Shown here one piece after another: positions 21,508 through 33,334 of a stretch of DNA of 64,000 nt. Both the position numbers and the translations under genes were made by a program. A model generated the notes under the pieces. That model had not been told where the DNA came from. It made no database searches and saw only the letters and a list, made by a program, of their open reading frames with translations. Source of the DNA: Amoebophrya sp. A120 (Eukaryota > Sar > Dinophyceae > Syndiniales > Amoebophryaceae); the NCBI GenBank assembly GCA_905178155.1, contig CAJINV010000017.1, forward strand, positions 62,001 through 126,000, given 5' to 3'. The first letter of the stretch is position 1; each line of letters opens with the position of its first letter.

Positions 21508-24420
21508 ATGCTCGTCCACTTACAACGCCAACGGAACAAGAGCAATCTGTTGACGCGTCATCTGAGCAGGGCCACAAAATCCACGACACAGTTCGGCTTC
21601 TCGTCGATCCGAAGTGCAAGTGGAACCAGCCGCACGGTCTTGTTACACCAAATTAATCTACCTTCCCCTCTCGTTCGTCCGACTCGGTGGACTCACGCTC
21701 ATCTGTTGTCCGGGAGCATTAGAACTCGAACCCGTAGTAGTCGAAACTACCACAATACCGTCATGACTGTGTCCTTTTCCCCAACAAACCGGGCACCAGG
21801 AGCTCCAAATCACCAGCACAAGATGTCGTTTTCCACGCGAGCCAATCTGGAGTACCAGCAGTGGCCCCAAGTCAATCCCACCCGGATCGGGCGGTACATT
21901 GACCGGGAGTTTGAGACGGACAACACCACAAAAACCCCGATCATCACGCACGTGGACGAGCACAAACCGACCGAGGTCACCATCCGGTCCGGCCGGGAAT
22001 TTGACGCGGATTTGGACAAAGAAGGCTTCACCTTCGTGCAGAACCGGGAGCTCCCGACCGCGTGCGAGGACTTCTCAAACCCGGACTTGATAAAGACCGT
22101 GTACTATGACGAAATCAAAAATTTGGTGAAGGAAAAGCTCCAGTGCGACAAAGTCCTCGTGTTCGACCACACCTTGCGGAATTCGGGGAAGCAGAACCTG
22201 AACGTGCTGACCGACACGAAAGCAGCGGCCGCGGCGGTGCAGCGAGTGCATTGCGACTACACCGCGGACTCCGCTCCAATCCGGATCCAGCAGCTGTCCA
22301 AAACGGAAACGTACACCGGGGAGCGCATGATGACGGAAAAGGACTGCGAGGACATTCTGAAAAACAAAAAGCGGTTTTGCTTCATCAACCTCTGGCGGTC
22401 CATCGACCGCGAAAACTGCGTCAAGGTGAAGCCGTTGGCGGTGTGCGACTACCAAAGCGTCGACTGGAAAAACGACATGCTTCTCTACGAATTGGTGTAC
22501 AAAGGTATAAAGAACAAGCTTTCATCAAGATATGCATCGGTCGTTTGGACGGCAGTTGGGGTAGCTGCTTTCGCTCCTGCAAAGAGTATGAAAGCCGTTC
22601 TGCGTAGTAATGAGAGAGCAAGATTTTGTATTTGTTTGGATCTGTTTCTGCTCCAAACACATCTAAAAATATCTAAAATCCTCAGATCGCGTCGGCGAGA
22701 ACTATTCCCTGTCTCCGCACAATGCGCAGAATCACCGGTGGTACTACTACCCCGACATGACAGCCGACGAGATTATCATGTTCAAGGTGTACGACCGGAA
22801 CCAGTCAAAGGCGCCCTTCGTCTTCCACACTGCGTTCGAGGATCCGAACACCAACGACACGGACCCAAACCGAAAATCCATCGAAGTCCGGGCGATTGCC
22901 ATCTGGGACGAGGAGAAGGTGCCGTCCATGGTGGAGACGAAGGTGGAGGTCATGAACAACCAGCCCACGCCGTGCTTGTACGACATGGTCCACAGTAACA
23001 ACTCGGCCCGGTGCCGCCTGTGGCTGCAATTGAAAGGGGTGCCGAAGGAACTCTGCGACATGAAGATGATCACCTACGCGGACATTAACAGTCCCGACTA
23101 CTTGAAGGTCAACCCACTGAAGAAAATCCCGGCCATGCAGGCCTGGAGAAAGTGCGTTAAAAAACCAGGTAGAGAAACCATATAATTATAGATATGATTT
23201 GATTTTCTTTTTGTCTGTTCATGATCATGGCGTGCAGTAATTTTGCAACAATGTGAATATGAATAAAGTAACTATTGAATAGTTACTTTATTCACATTCA
23301 CATGCAACAACTTCAATAGGAGCAAAATCAAAAGGGGCGCGCGCGCAGCTCGTCCAAATTCAAATACCCATCGAAACCACGACCCAGGCGACTCGCCGCC
23401 CCCAGACTCCGGCACGGATGATCCATCCAACAAGAAAGACATCGACCGCGTTTCCTACAAGAAGGAAACGGCCTGGAATTACTACTACGAGTCCTTGCCG
23501 CTCTTCGAGTCCCACGTGATTATGCAGTATTTGGAGGACAAATTTGGAAAGGCGGTGAACCCGGACCGGATTTTTGTCCCACAAAACCCGGAAGACAACG
23601 CGGTCATGAACTTGCTCATCCGCGTGCACGATATCTACATATCCAGTCCCAACTGCACGCAGCCCAATTTCGCACACACGCAGGGCTGCATGTACCTCGC
23701 CCCCTACCCGACAAAGTGGTGCGCGCCCGAGCGATGTATGGACAAGGAGTCCAGATCGAAGAAATTGAAGGAGATTTGGAAACACTTGTGCTGGTATTTA
23801 GAGATTCTTGCTGCTGCTCAGCAGCCGTGTCTGTTCTTGTGTTTTTTTTTTCCTGGTGCGCAGGGTGATGCTTGGGCTTTGTGCGCAGGGTGATGCCAGG
23901 GCTTTTTTAACCTGTTGTGCTGTGTAACCTTGACTTTCACTTCGACTTCTGTGATCTGAAATTCAACATCAAAACTCGTACCAGGCTCGACTGCCAGTTG
24001 GAGCTGCGCGCCGACCCGTATATGTGTGGCGAGCAGCTTACCCACGCCGACATGACGTGGTTCCCGACGGTCTGCTTTATGGAATACCTCCTGCCGAACA
24101 ACTTCCAGTGGGCCGACATCACGAAGATCGAGACCGACGCCGAGGCAAATGCGAACTACCCCAACGACGCCAACCCCTTTCCCTTCCTGGCCTTGTGGTT
24201 CCAGAACATGCGGTCGAAGCACAAGGAGTTCGATGAGGTGAGGACCGGGGTGTACAATTTCTTTCACAAAAACGACCTGGACGGCATGTTCGAGTCTATT
24301 CGGAACGAAACAAAGGACACCCGGTACAAATGGCACTACAGTATCGAGGACCTGGATGAAGAAAGAAGAAAATCACTGACGGGTGCTCTCGGAAGCAGAA
24401 TCAGCAACATCGCGGGCTGA
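21508..24420 (+). CDS. CmcJ/AsaB-like oxygenase fused to glutathione S-transferase
   Basis: CDS join(21508..22504, 22686..23168, 23388..23793, 23985..24420), 773 residues; all introns GT-AG. Residues ~110-430 match the CmcJ/AsaB ('hydroxylase/desaturase') family, presumed non-haem-iron oxygenases: VHCDYT (His 248), FCFINLWRSI, VKPLAVCDYQSVDW, NHRWYYYPDMTADEIIMFKV, FHTAFEDP (His 380) and RKSIEVRAIAI. Residues ~442-520 are a GST thioredoxin-fold domain (CRLWLQLKGVPKE … YLKVNPLKKIPAMQ, then LPLFESHVIMQYLEDKFG) with a charged 35-residue insert before LPLFES; the rest is a GST C-domain (EQLTHADMTWFPTVCFMEYL). The first ~85 residues are Ser/Arg/Thr-rich and could be an organelle presequence; ATGs at 21763 and 21823 are alternatives. 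Both domains continue in one frame across three introns, so this is a real fusion. The substrate is unknown; detoxification or secondary metabolism would fit. Confidence 0.8.
23251..23303. repeat. Long AT-rich hairpin within an intron
   Basis: Inverted repeat with 26-nt arms (23251-23276 and 23278-23303), one central G and a single mismatch (25 of 26 pairs). It lies inside the GT-AG intron 23169-23387 of the oxygenase-GST gene. It has no TAT/ATA ends or 5-bp flanks, so it is not one of the introners described here. Confidence 0.85.
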
Positions 24421-25625
24421 CGGGGGGAGTACAGGTCGGGCTTGCTTTTTCATTGTGGACGATGAACTTGAATGATAAAAAATGTGGATTGCAGCACTTC
24501 AGTACCTACCTTTGAATTTTTGTAAAAAAAGCCAAGACTTATTTTACACGTTTCAGACGGGCAGCGGAGGACACAACTCCGGTTTACGATGAACCTTGCC
24601 CTTTTAGATCTAATCATAGCATCAAAAGCAGCGCTGCGTCCGTTTTCCTGTATGATCCAAAACACCTCCCTTCTGTAGTTACTTTTTCAACGTCAGCGCC
24701 TCGCGCTGCCGCTGCGGTTTTGACGCCCTGTACTTCTAGAAGATCTTGTTGAACCTACAATGCTACTTCCCAGGAACTGAAACTGAATCGCATCTATTGC
24801 AGCGGCAGCGACAGGAGTACTAAGCAACACTGATCCACTTCCTTGCCGCCAAAGTATGGTTGAAACCGTGTTTAAGTGTTAGCGACGTATTGATGATTCT
24901 ACTGATGCTTTCGAAGAACCTCTGCAGCCGGACCAAAAATCTGCTTTGCGGAAACGAGTTTGTGACCGAGGCATCTTGGCACCAGAGGCTTCGTGTAAAT
25001 AAAAAATGAAGATGAAGAACTATTAATTTCCTGAGAAGTGGTCTCACCTTTCACAGCGACGCTCCAATCGCTTCCGAAAAGGACCCTCCGCAGCGTATTG
25101 CGCCACCGCCTCGATTTTTTCCCGGAGTCAGCGCCAATCACTGTAATTTTGGCAACTGATAGCATTGCAGTGTTTGCCTGCGACTAGCCCCCCCCCCCTC
25201 GAAGAGATTATTGGTTTGTGCTTGCTCTTTCCAGTATGCCGTTTGTGCGTTTGATATGATAACACTGTAAAACTAGAAAATACCAGGCGATTTCGATTTC
25301 CATCATGTATCATGCCATGAGAAAGATCTTCATCTTCTGACTTTTTGGCGGCCGCTGCTTGTTTTTGATTTTTCCGCGATCGAGGTTGATTTTGCTTGAT
25401 CTCTCTTGCCGTTCGGACACTGACATGACCATGACTATTTTCTTTTTTGTTTCTCTCACGACTTGAACTCGTTGCTTCGAAAAATCTGCGAGAAAGGAAT
25501 ACGCCTACAAGAACAACAGCCAACAACAGCAACGCGGGGACTGTTGCAATAGTAGCTGCATTATAAGACCACATCCACGACACCAAACATGTTGTGGATG
25601 CACAAAAATTGTTGAGTTGGCGTGA
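24421..25625. other. Intergenic region, no convincing gene
   Basis: 1.2 kb between two + strand genes, with a run of Cs near 25189. A minus-strand ORF (25128-25586) with one hydrophobic segment is discussed under rejected items. Confidence 0.4.
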
Positions 25626-28600
25626 ATGGGGGCCATGGCAGCTTCGCGGTTGATTTCGTGCGAAAACTTTTTCAAACTGCCGATTTCATCCCGAAAGAAG
25701 ATGCACGTGACCATGGCAGCCACGGCGCCCGCACGATCGGCATCGACTGTAGGAGGACGAGGAGGGGCTCAAGCTCGCTCAAAGTCACCTGTTCTTCTGA
25801 CATTTTCGTGGTCGATCTGCCTCTTCTATCTGGGCATCTTTCTCTCCTCCACCATCGAGCCCAGTTTCGCCGCGTTGTTCTATTTCGGGAATAAGGGCAC
25901 CACCCCTTCACCTTCCGCGCGACCTTTTGACGTAGCGTCTGCAGCAGCGGGCTTCGCGAGTGGTAAGCGCGAAATAAACGGTCATATGCAACACGACCAG
26001 CATCGGTACAATCCCTTGAGCGATCAGGAGGTCGGGCCGCCGTTAATTAGCGAAGCTGCTGGATGTGGAGCCTCATCGTCGATACCAGTGGACCAAAGTG
26101 CTGGCATAGTTGCAGCACGGACGACCACGACGTCTAAAGAAGACATCAGCGGCAGTGCGGCTAACGGTCATCAGCTTTCAGCACCGGTGCCGGAGGTCAC
26201 GACAGACTTCTCGCGCAACTCATCCCAGCCCGGGCCGGACCCGTCGTCGACAAACAGCCACTCCAGACAGACCTCCAGAGACTCGCAGAAATCCGGCGGC
26301 AATAACTCCGTCGGGTCGAGCGGCGGGGGCGGGAACAGGTCGGACGATGAAGAGGAACAAGACGGAGAAAATGCGATAAAAACAGCAGTTTGCGGACTGT
26401 TCACAGGATGCTGTCTCACTAATCTAACGTCACCCACTTCGCAGGACAACTACTACGGTCAGGGTCATGCTCATGGTCCTCGCAGTAGAAGCCTTCCCGA
26501 CTGTATGGACTCCGGTTGCTACTTGCAGCTGTGCGGAGAAGAGGACATCGAGCAGGACGGCGCCGAGGAATCCGATAACAGCAGGAGATCCTCCTCCGCC
26601 GCAGCCAATAAGCGCGAGGAAATCCAGACGAAGAAGTGGCCGCCGCTGTTTGGAGGGGCAGCCACCGCGGCGCGGCAGCGGGCACAGATGCCGACGGCCG
26701 CGCGACCACTGAGTCAGGCCGACGAAGACGACATTCACGGGGTTGCGAGTAATGGCGGCGCGAGGAACAACTCCAGCACGCCGACCAGACGCGGCAGCGG
26801 CTTTGGTTTCGGCGGAGGTTCCCTCCCGACCCTGGCACAGTACAAAAGCTCGTGGCAGACCCAGTACGGGAGTAGATTGCGGTCCTGCAGCAGTGCCTTC
26901 GGCGGTGGTGTCGTGCAGCACAAGCGGTTCGTGTTGAACCCTTTGCAACAGATATTGAATGAGCAAGAGGAAGCGAGGAAGGCCAAGTTGCTGGAAGAAC
27001 AGCAAAACGCTGGTGCGCAGACAGTAGTCGGAAGTACAGCTGCTGCGTTAGGACCACCTGTACTTGGGGGGCAGCTGCAGCAAGTGCAGCAACCCTTGCA
27101 AGGAAATGTGGACAGAATTCAGCATGGCGCAGCGGCAGGAGCTCCTCCGGGTGGAGCGCAGGGACACCAGCTCATCTCTGCAGTAGATCAACAGAAAATA
27201 GCTCAGGATAACTTGATCAACCTGTACTGGCAAAGGGTCGAAACCGGAGCGGGTGGCGACTGTTTTTTCTCCTCAGTATTGCGGATCTTTCTGATCGCGT
27301 GGAAACAGCAGCAAAAGGAGCGGATACGACAGGAAGAGATTCAGGCGTTGTATGGAAGCAGCTCGTCAAGTGCTGCCAGGAGTGTATCTTCGCCAGAGTT
27401 CTTTTCAAAAAATGTAACTCCAACTACAACTACTGTCGGCCATACTGCAGGTGCAGCAGCCTCCTCTTCCTTAGTGCCACCAAGTGCAGGTGAACTGCAA
27501 AAGGCTACAGGGGCAGCGGTATTTTTACCTGCCGGAGCAGTGCCACAGCCACACTACCAGACTCTTCATTTCGGAATCACCCCTCGTGGAAATCCAAATC
27601 CAGCCTCCTCCACCACCCCTTCGTCCTCCACGCTCCTTCCCCACCAGCAGCAGCAGCCTCCACAACTTTCCGCATCCGAGGTCGAAGAGACACCGCGGGA
27701 CAAGGCGGCCCGACTGCGCACGGAGTACGAGAACGACCTTGAGCAGCTTGCGTACAAGGCGTTTCGGTTGCAGCACTTTGACGTGACCAAAATGCTGAAA
27801 AAAGTCCGCACACTCATCGCGGTCCAAAAGCTGCAAGCGGACTGGCTACAGCAGCAGCGAATCAACGCAATCCGCCGGGAGCGGGAGGAGGGAAAAGCCA
27901 GAGGAGAGTACAATGCAAAGCTGGACTACTCCTCGGGAAGCGTAGTGACCAACAACACCAGATTTCATTTCTACGATAATCAGGGCTCGACGTTGGAAAT
28001 CGTGCAGAAGGCGTTCTGTGGTACAACGAGCAACAGGTCAGGCAGCACGGTCGGCTCCTCGAGCGGAAAGAGGATGAACTACCTCCTCGGCGACGCCTTC
28101 TGCGCCAGAGCCGCCGCCCTGTGGAGCCCCGTGGCGAAAGTGCTGACGAAAGGAACCACAGGGCGAAGTAGTGGGGAGGACCAAGAGAGCGGGCTGGAAA
28201 AGAGTTTTTTGGAATTGGAAAATAACGAACCGGGGCGGGGGTCTTGTGGTGATGAAGAGCAGCAAGCGAAGGAGGGAGCGACATCCTCTAGCGCAACTCC
28301 TGCTGGCGCCCCCACCTGTAAAACTCCCAGCGAACAAGCTACATTTGTGGAAAAGAAGTCTTCTGCAGCAGCTTCCAGCGCCGAGGCTGGATTTCTGATC
28401 CGCGAACAGACACCGAGTACGAAATGCACCGACAATATGCAGGATGACTGTTCGGTGGATGAAGGTGCGGAGCAGAAGAGCAAATTTTATCGGGAACTGC
28501 ACCCGTTGCAGCTGCCTCCGGACGAGCGTCGAGCTCGTGAAGACCAACAGCAACAACGGGAAATCATGGCCGAAAGGGACGCGCAAATCGGGTTCTACTG

Positions 28601-31600
28601 TGGAACTCAGGGCCTACGGGATGCACAGCGTGTGGCGGAGGAGCAAAAGATGACAGCGCAACAAGATGATAAATCCACCTCGTCTCCGATATTAAACAAC
28701 TGCTCTCCCAGCAATTTTCCAGAATACGAGCAACTGCCCCCGATTGACCCAAACAACCTGCCAGAAATCCCCGATGTCGATACCCATTCGATGGTCACAA
28801 TTTCGGAACTTCGCGAGGCGCTGCTGCAGCAGTCACGGTCGACCACCCGCCCGCGCTTGGAGGAGCAAGAGGATGAGCTACTCCGGAAGAAAGAGGTGCT
28901 GAAGCAGAAGAAACGAGCAGCCACCCCGACGAACCGGTTTTCCTTGGTACCGACGAAAATTTTGAAAGAAGAAGAGAAGTTCCACAAAGAGGTCAAGGAT
29001 TTCGAGTACAACCAGAACGAATACCGGTCGACCATGCGGCGGCTGAAGCGCAAAGAGGACGACGGCTACGCGTGGGACCCGGAGGTGCGCCTGGCCGCCG
29101 AGCTGTTCAACGTGGCCATTTTGGTGTACGGCCCCCATTTTGGCCACTGCGCCCCCTCCACCTGGAACGTAGTTGGGGGCAAAAGATTCGACACCAATTT
29201 GAACACGATTCTGACGGACGAAACGCAAGTGATCTTCCCGCTGTTCTGGAACGGCGTCAACCACTACCAGGCAATTTTACCCACCGTCGCGAGGTTCGAT
29301 CTCGAGGGGATTCAGCGCGAAGTGGGGCGACTGGAGGAGCTCTATGCGGTGGACAGGGAGAGAAGCTGTGGCGAAAATGTTGTTGGTGCCGGCGTCGGAG
29401 GAAGCTCTAGTACTCCACTTGCGCCCGGAGTCGTAGCTGCGCCGGGATTCTTACCCGGTGCACTGCAGCCGCCGGAAGGGGGGCAACAGGAGGGGCAGCA
29501 GCTGCAGGTGGAAGGGACATCACAAGGCGGAGCACCACACCACCAGGGGCAGTATTCTACGATCACCGGTGCTGCTGCGCATGGAGGACCAGAGGACGCA
29601 GCGACTGGCGCACCAGTGGCAGATATTGTCGATCCGGTAGCACGTGCGCGGAGCCAGAGCGAGGCTAGCGGACGAGCAGGTGGATCGCAAGCAAACACGC
29701 CCCCTAGTCCGGCGTTTCTGCATAGATCAGGTACATTATTGTTGCGAGATAACGTTGAAAATGTTGATTGAAAATGCTAATTCCGACATAGAGCGACGAA
29801 GTTAAAGCAGCAAAAGAGAAATGGAAGTTTCATCGCTGACGTGACCAATTAACAACAGCATCCGCCGCCTCTCCAATTTCTTTTCCAACAAAAAAAGATT
29901 CCATCAGGTGACCTCCGTTGGCTCGGGGAGGTAAAGTACCAAGCGGTAAGCCCGATCGGTGACCGCGACCGCGACGATCGCGATCTGGACGTGAGGTACG
30001 GCAATGGAGGCTCCCCTCAGAGCCGTACACCCACCCGCTGCGGGGCTGGTTTACGTAAGGGCTGCGGGTATAGTCAACGCGGAAGGACGAGCAGAAATAG
30101 TAGGTCCCATGGTCGCGGCCGTGGTCGTGATGGAGCAGTCTCCGACAGCGGTAGCGTATCCTCGCCAAAAGTGTCGCATTCGTACTGAGTTTTGCAGCGC
30201 ATGATCATGCAGAGAGAGTTTGACAGATCTGCAGATCGTTTTCTACAGCACCGAGCTAGTATTTCAGCATTCAATACAAATTTTTTGGAAAAGCTACTGC
30301 TGCAAATTCCACTTGGAACTGTGACACTTTATTTGCAATGCATAGAAAGAAGGCACGAACAATTCTCAATCCCGCAGCCAGGAGATGTACTGCGACGACT
30401 ATTTCTTTACCGCGGTCGACCACTGCGACCGTCTATCTAAGAAGTTTAGCAAAATGTGGCGCAGGTGTTTTCCGAAAAGTGGCGGGAGTTCGTGCTGTGA
30501 TGGAAGTAGAAATAACAGATCAACATCTTCGAGCAATCACCGAGGGGACAATCAAGACAGGAGCACAAGGCGCACAACAAAAACCGCTACCACCACAGGG
30601 AGCCGGTGTTGTAGCCGAGACGACAGAACAAGTGGCAGCTCCGAGGGAGGCGGAACATCATCTCCTGCGGCTTCTCCCTGCGACTCGCGTCCGCAGGAAG
30701 ACGAAGACCATGCTAGTGCGCATAAGTGTAGAGACTGTTATGCTGGAGCTGTAGCAGCAGCCACCGACACCCGCACCACTTCAGATGACGGCCAAGAGGG
30801 TGACGAAGGTGAGGAGAAGATCACATTCTATGGATCTGTCAGGATTGAAATCGTCAAAGTTGAAATGATTTGTCATGCATAAAATCGATACCAGTTGCTG
30901 TTGCAAGTCCAATTTGTAAGCGGCGCATGACAAATTTGAGTAGAGCCGAAATCCAGTTTGTAATGCTGCTTGGGTAAGGAGAACGTCTTTTCCTTTTGTG
31001 ATGCTACTTGAGCAGCTCTACTTCTACCCCGAAACAGGGTCACAATCTGCCTCCCTTGCCTCCTCTGCAAGACAGGCATTTTCTGCGTTGCATTTTATGC
31101 ATGACAAACTATTTCTGCGTTGGCATTTTCTGTTGGCAAAAAGTTGGGAATGTTGGCGAACAATAAACGCATCTGTTGGCGCAATGTAAGGATCGTTGGC
31201 GAACGTTAAACGCATGTTGGCGAAGTGAGGACTGTGTGCGAAAGTAAGGAAAAGGTGGCGTAAAGTTGGATGTGCCCGGGGATGATGGTGATGGCTTCGG
31301 TCCGCCTGACTCCGCGACCTGGTGGCCGAACCACGTGCGGTTCGGTGCCCTTACAGGTTGTGTAGTGGTTTCGGTCGGTTTAGCATGACAAACTATTTCA
31401 ACTTTGACGATTTCAATCCTGACAGTTCCATACATTCGCCCAGTTTTGTAAGCGGGAGAAAGGAACTGGAACTGGAACAGCACGACACAATAAATCCTCC
31501 GAGGAAACAAGAAATAACTACCAGTCACAAGAAGCGCGCAACGACCGTGAGCCCTGTTGCACCTCCGCCTGTTTCTGCTCCGCCCTGCAAGAGGAATTTG

Positions 31601-31968
31601 GGATGTTATGCTGCGGCGATGACACCACCGGTGTTCTCAGGGCCAACAAGGAAACAAGGACCCACAAATGGTTCTACGAGGAAGATCTCACCTATAGTCT
31701 CCAAGGGGTACGAAGAAGCGGACTAGATCTAGAAGACCGTCAGCACTTACCGTTCGACGACTACTACAGCTACTCACCGACGGAAAAGGGTGGTGGTTTG
31801 TACGGTGGCACTAGCAGTGGCGCGACAGCAAGGCCAAATCTGGGATATTCGTCCGGTGGCTTGTCCAGCAGCTCCTATCGAAGGACCACCCTCCCAAGCA
31901 GCGGTACGAGTCGAGCGAGGACGCGGTCCGGAAGAAGCCGGGCGGGGAGAGGGAAGCGACCCATGTGA
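25626..31968 (+). CDS. Very large OTU-type cysteine protease (putative deubiquitinase)
   Basis: CDS join(25626..29730, 29908..30156, 30350..30828, 31438..31968), about 1,787 residues. OTU proteases cleave ubiquitin chains. The Cys box is GAGGDCFFSSVLRIF (Cys ~546) and the His box is VIFPLFWNGVNHYQAILP (His ~1213), with the usual OTU helix-strand between them (RLAAELFNVAILVYG). Cys and His are ~670 residues apart instead of the usual 100-150, separated by Gln/Glu/Ser-rich low complexity. A hydrophobic segment near 60-85 (FSWSICLFYLGIFLSSTIEP) could be a membrane anchor or signal anchor. After the OTU domain comes a Gly/Gln-rich stretch, an Arg/Ser-rich segment and a Cys-rich end (CCTSACFCSAL). 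Intron 29731-29907 is GT-AG phase 1; 30157-30349 and 30829-31437 are introners. For the first a GT-AG alternative (30156-30381) also stays in frame, 11 residues shorter. ATG 25626 is the first of several. Confidence 0.75.
30157..30344. mobile_element. Introner-like element, TIR family C, in OTU gene
   Basis: 188-bp element. The left end carries GCCAAAAGTGTCGCATTCGT, close to the family-C left end at 35062-35213; the right end …GTGACACTTTATTTGCAATGCATA is its degenerate complement. Flanks TAGCG/GAAAG no longer match. Excising 30157-30349 keeps the OTU frame, and so does the GT-AG pair 30156-30381, so this could be an introner turning into a canonical intron. Confidence 0.5.
30829..31432. mobile_element. 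Introner element, TIR family A, in OTU gene
   Basis: 604-bp element with ends TATGGATCTGTCAGG and CCTGACAGTTCCATA matching over ~45 bp and perfect 5-bp flanks CATTC at 30824-30828 and 31433-31437. Excision joins EEKITF to AQFCKREK and the frame stays open for another 530 nt. The interior is composite: an internal family-A end near 31090-31110, a GTTGGC repeat tract, then ~100 bp shared with the S28-gene element. Confidence 0.85.
31119..31240. repeat. Degenerate GTTGGC tandem repeats inside an introner
   Basis: At least six GTTGGC cores spaced 13-23 bp apart, several extended to GTTGGCGAAC followed by TAAACGCAT, lying between the two recognisable parts of the OTU-gene introner. Confidence 0.65.
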
Positions 31969-33334
31969 TAGAACAGCCTGCGGGAGTCGTGTCTGTTACA
32001 TTGCGTGTCCTCGAGATGGAAGGGATTCTCAGTCGTCGGAGCTTTGCCGTGTGATATGATCGAGGACCACTAGCCGCGTTCACAGCCCGGGAATGATACC
32101 AACAAGCGAAAAATGAAGTACTGACACTTTTGATTTTGATTTAAAGGATCACGAAGTATTGCTCTCCTGAGAACAAAGTAGATTTGAATCGAAGGATACT
32201 GTTCTGAAAATAAATTTTGGTTCCATGCATTGAATCGCTACACATACACGACCACGAGAACGCCATTGTACCCCCTTGCTTCACAACGACAAACACAATA
32301 GCCCGAACGCCACATCACAGAGAAACATAATTAAGTACAAGCCTGCTCACTCTGCTTCTGTCTGAGCATGAAGGGCAGCATGAGAGACACCCGATTTGAA
32401 TACCACTTCAACATGGAGCTGCGAAACGAAAAAAATCAATTGTGATTCTGGCTACTTATTTTGGAAATTGTAAAGAATCTAATATGTAAAAGTTTCCGCG
32501 GTACGGACTTCGACTTTTGAATTAATATCGGTGCAAGTTTGTACTACTCTGTCTGAGATTAGTAAGAAGTGCCAAGTGTTCACCTGCTTCTGGGTCGCAG
32601 TGCTGGAGGGTCGGTTTCAAATTGATTAATGAATTCTATTGTCGTGTGCATGTTGTAGTCCAAGAATAAGTGTCAGTCATTGACATGGAGCGAACACACC
32701 CCAATGAGCCAATCAATAAAAGGTGGAGCTTTCTTCATCTTGAGCGACTTATCTGTTTCAAATCTTAAATTCTGTTTCTTGGCTAAGCATGCTGGAGCAT
32801 GTTTAAGGGCTGGCCCCAATGCTGGCGGAGTGAATCATTCCAAGACACGGCAAAACCAGACGAGGGGGGAGTAGTCGTGCTATGAAATTGTAGTTGACCA
32901 TGCCAGTGCTTCCTTCAGGATTCTAAACTCGGTCGTGCATTTCATACTCGGGACGACTTCCGTAGTTTGCTTGAACTGTAGTCCCCTCTACTTCTGAGGC
33001 AATACTAAACTAAAAAACTCGGTCGTCAAAGACCAGAACAAATTTGCTCTGGCCCAGGTCTCCAAAGTAAAGAAAACCCAGCGTCGGCAAAAGCCGTCGC
33101 CGTTGTAAGTATAATCAGGATTAGGATTGCAGTCAAAAGCAGTAGAATTTAAGGCGTAGTGTGCTGTATTAGCATACTGAAACCAAATTGCCTCTAACTA
33201 CAGCCTCAAGAAGTGCTGGTTGCAAATATCTAAATATACTCTCACGGACATCAAAAAACTTTTTAGCAAAGTCTCGTCTTTTCGAGAACCGTTGAAATCT
33301 TTCGAACACTTGCGAGTCGGCGTCTTAGAGCAGA
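31969..33334. other. Intergenic region, no gene seen
   Basis: About 1.4 kb, A+T-rich compared with the flanking genes. No ORF of note, no introner ends, no RNA gene recognised. The last ~100 bp is probably 5' UTR of the NTF2-like gene. Confidence 0.5.

Noticed and set aside
25128-25586. Minus-strand ORF of 152 codons with an N-terminal hydrophobic segment, divergent from the OTU gene
   Set aside because: No recognised motif; the tail is low-complexity and basic. It would be the only minus-strand gene. Kept as an open possibility but not supported enough to call.
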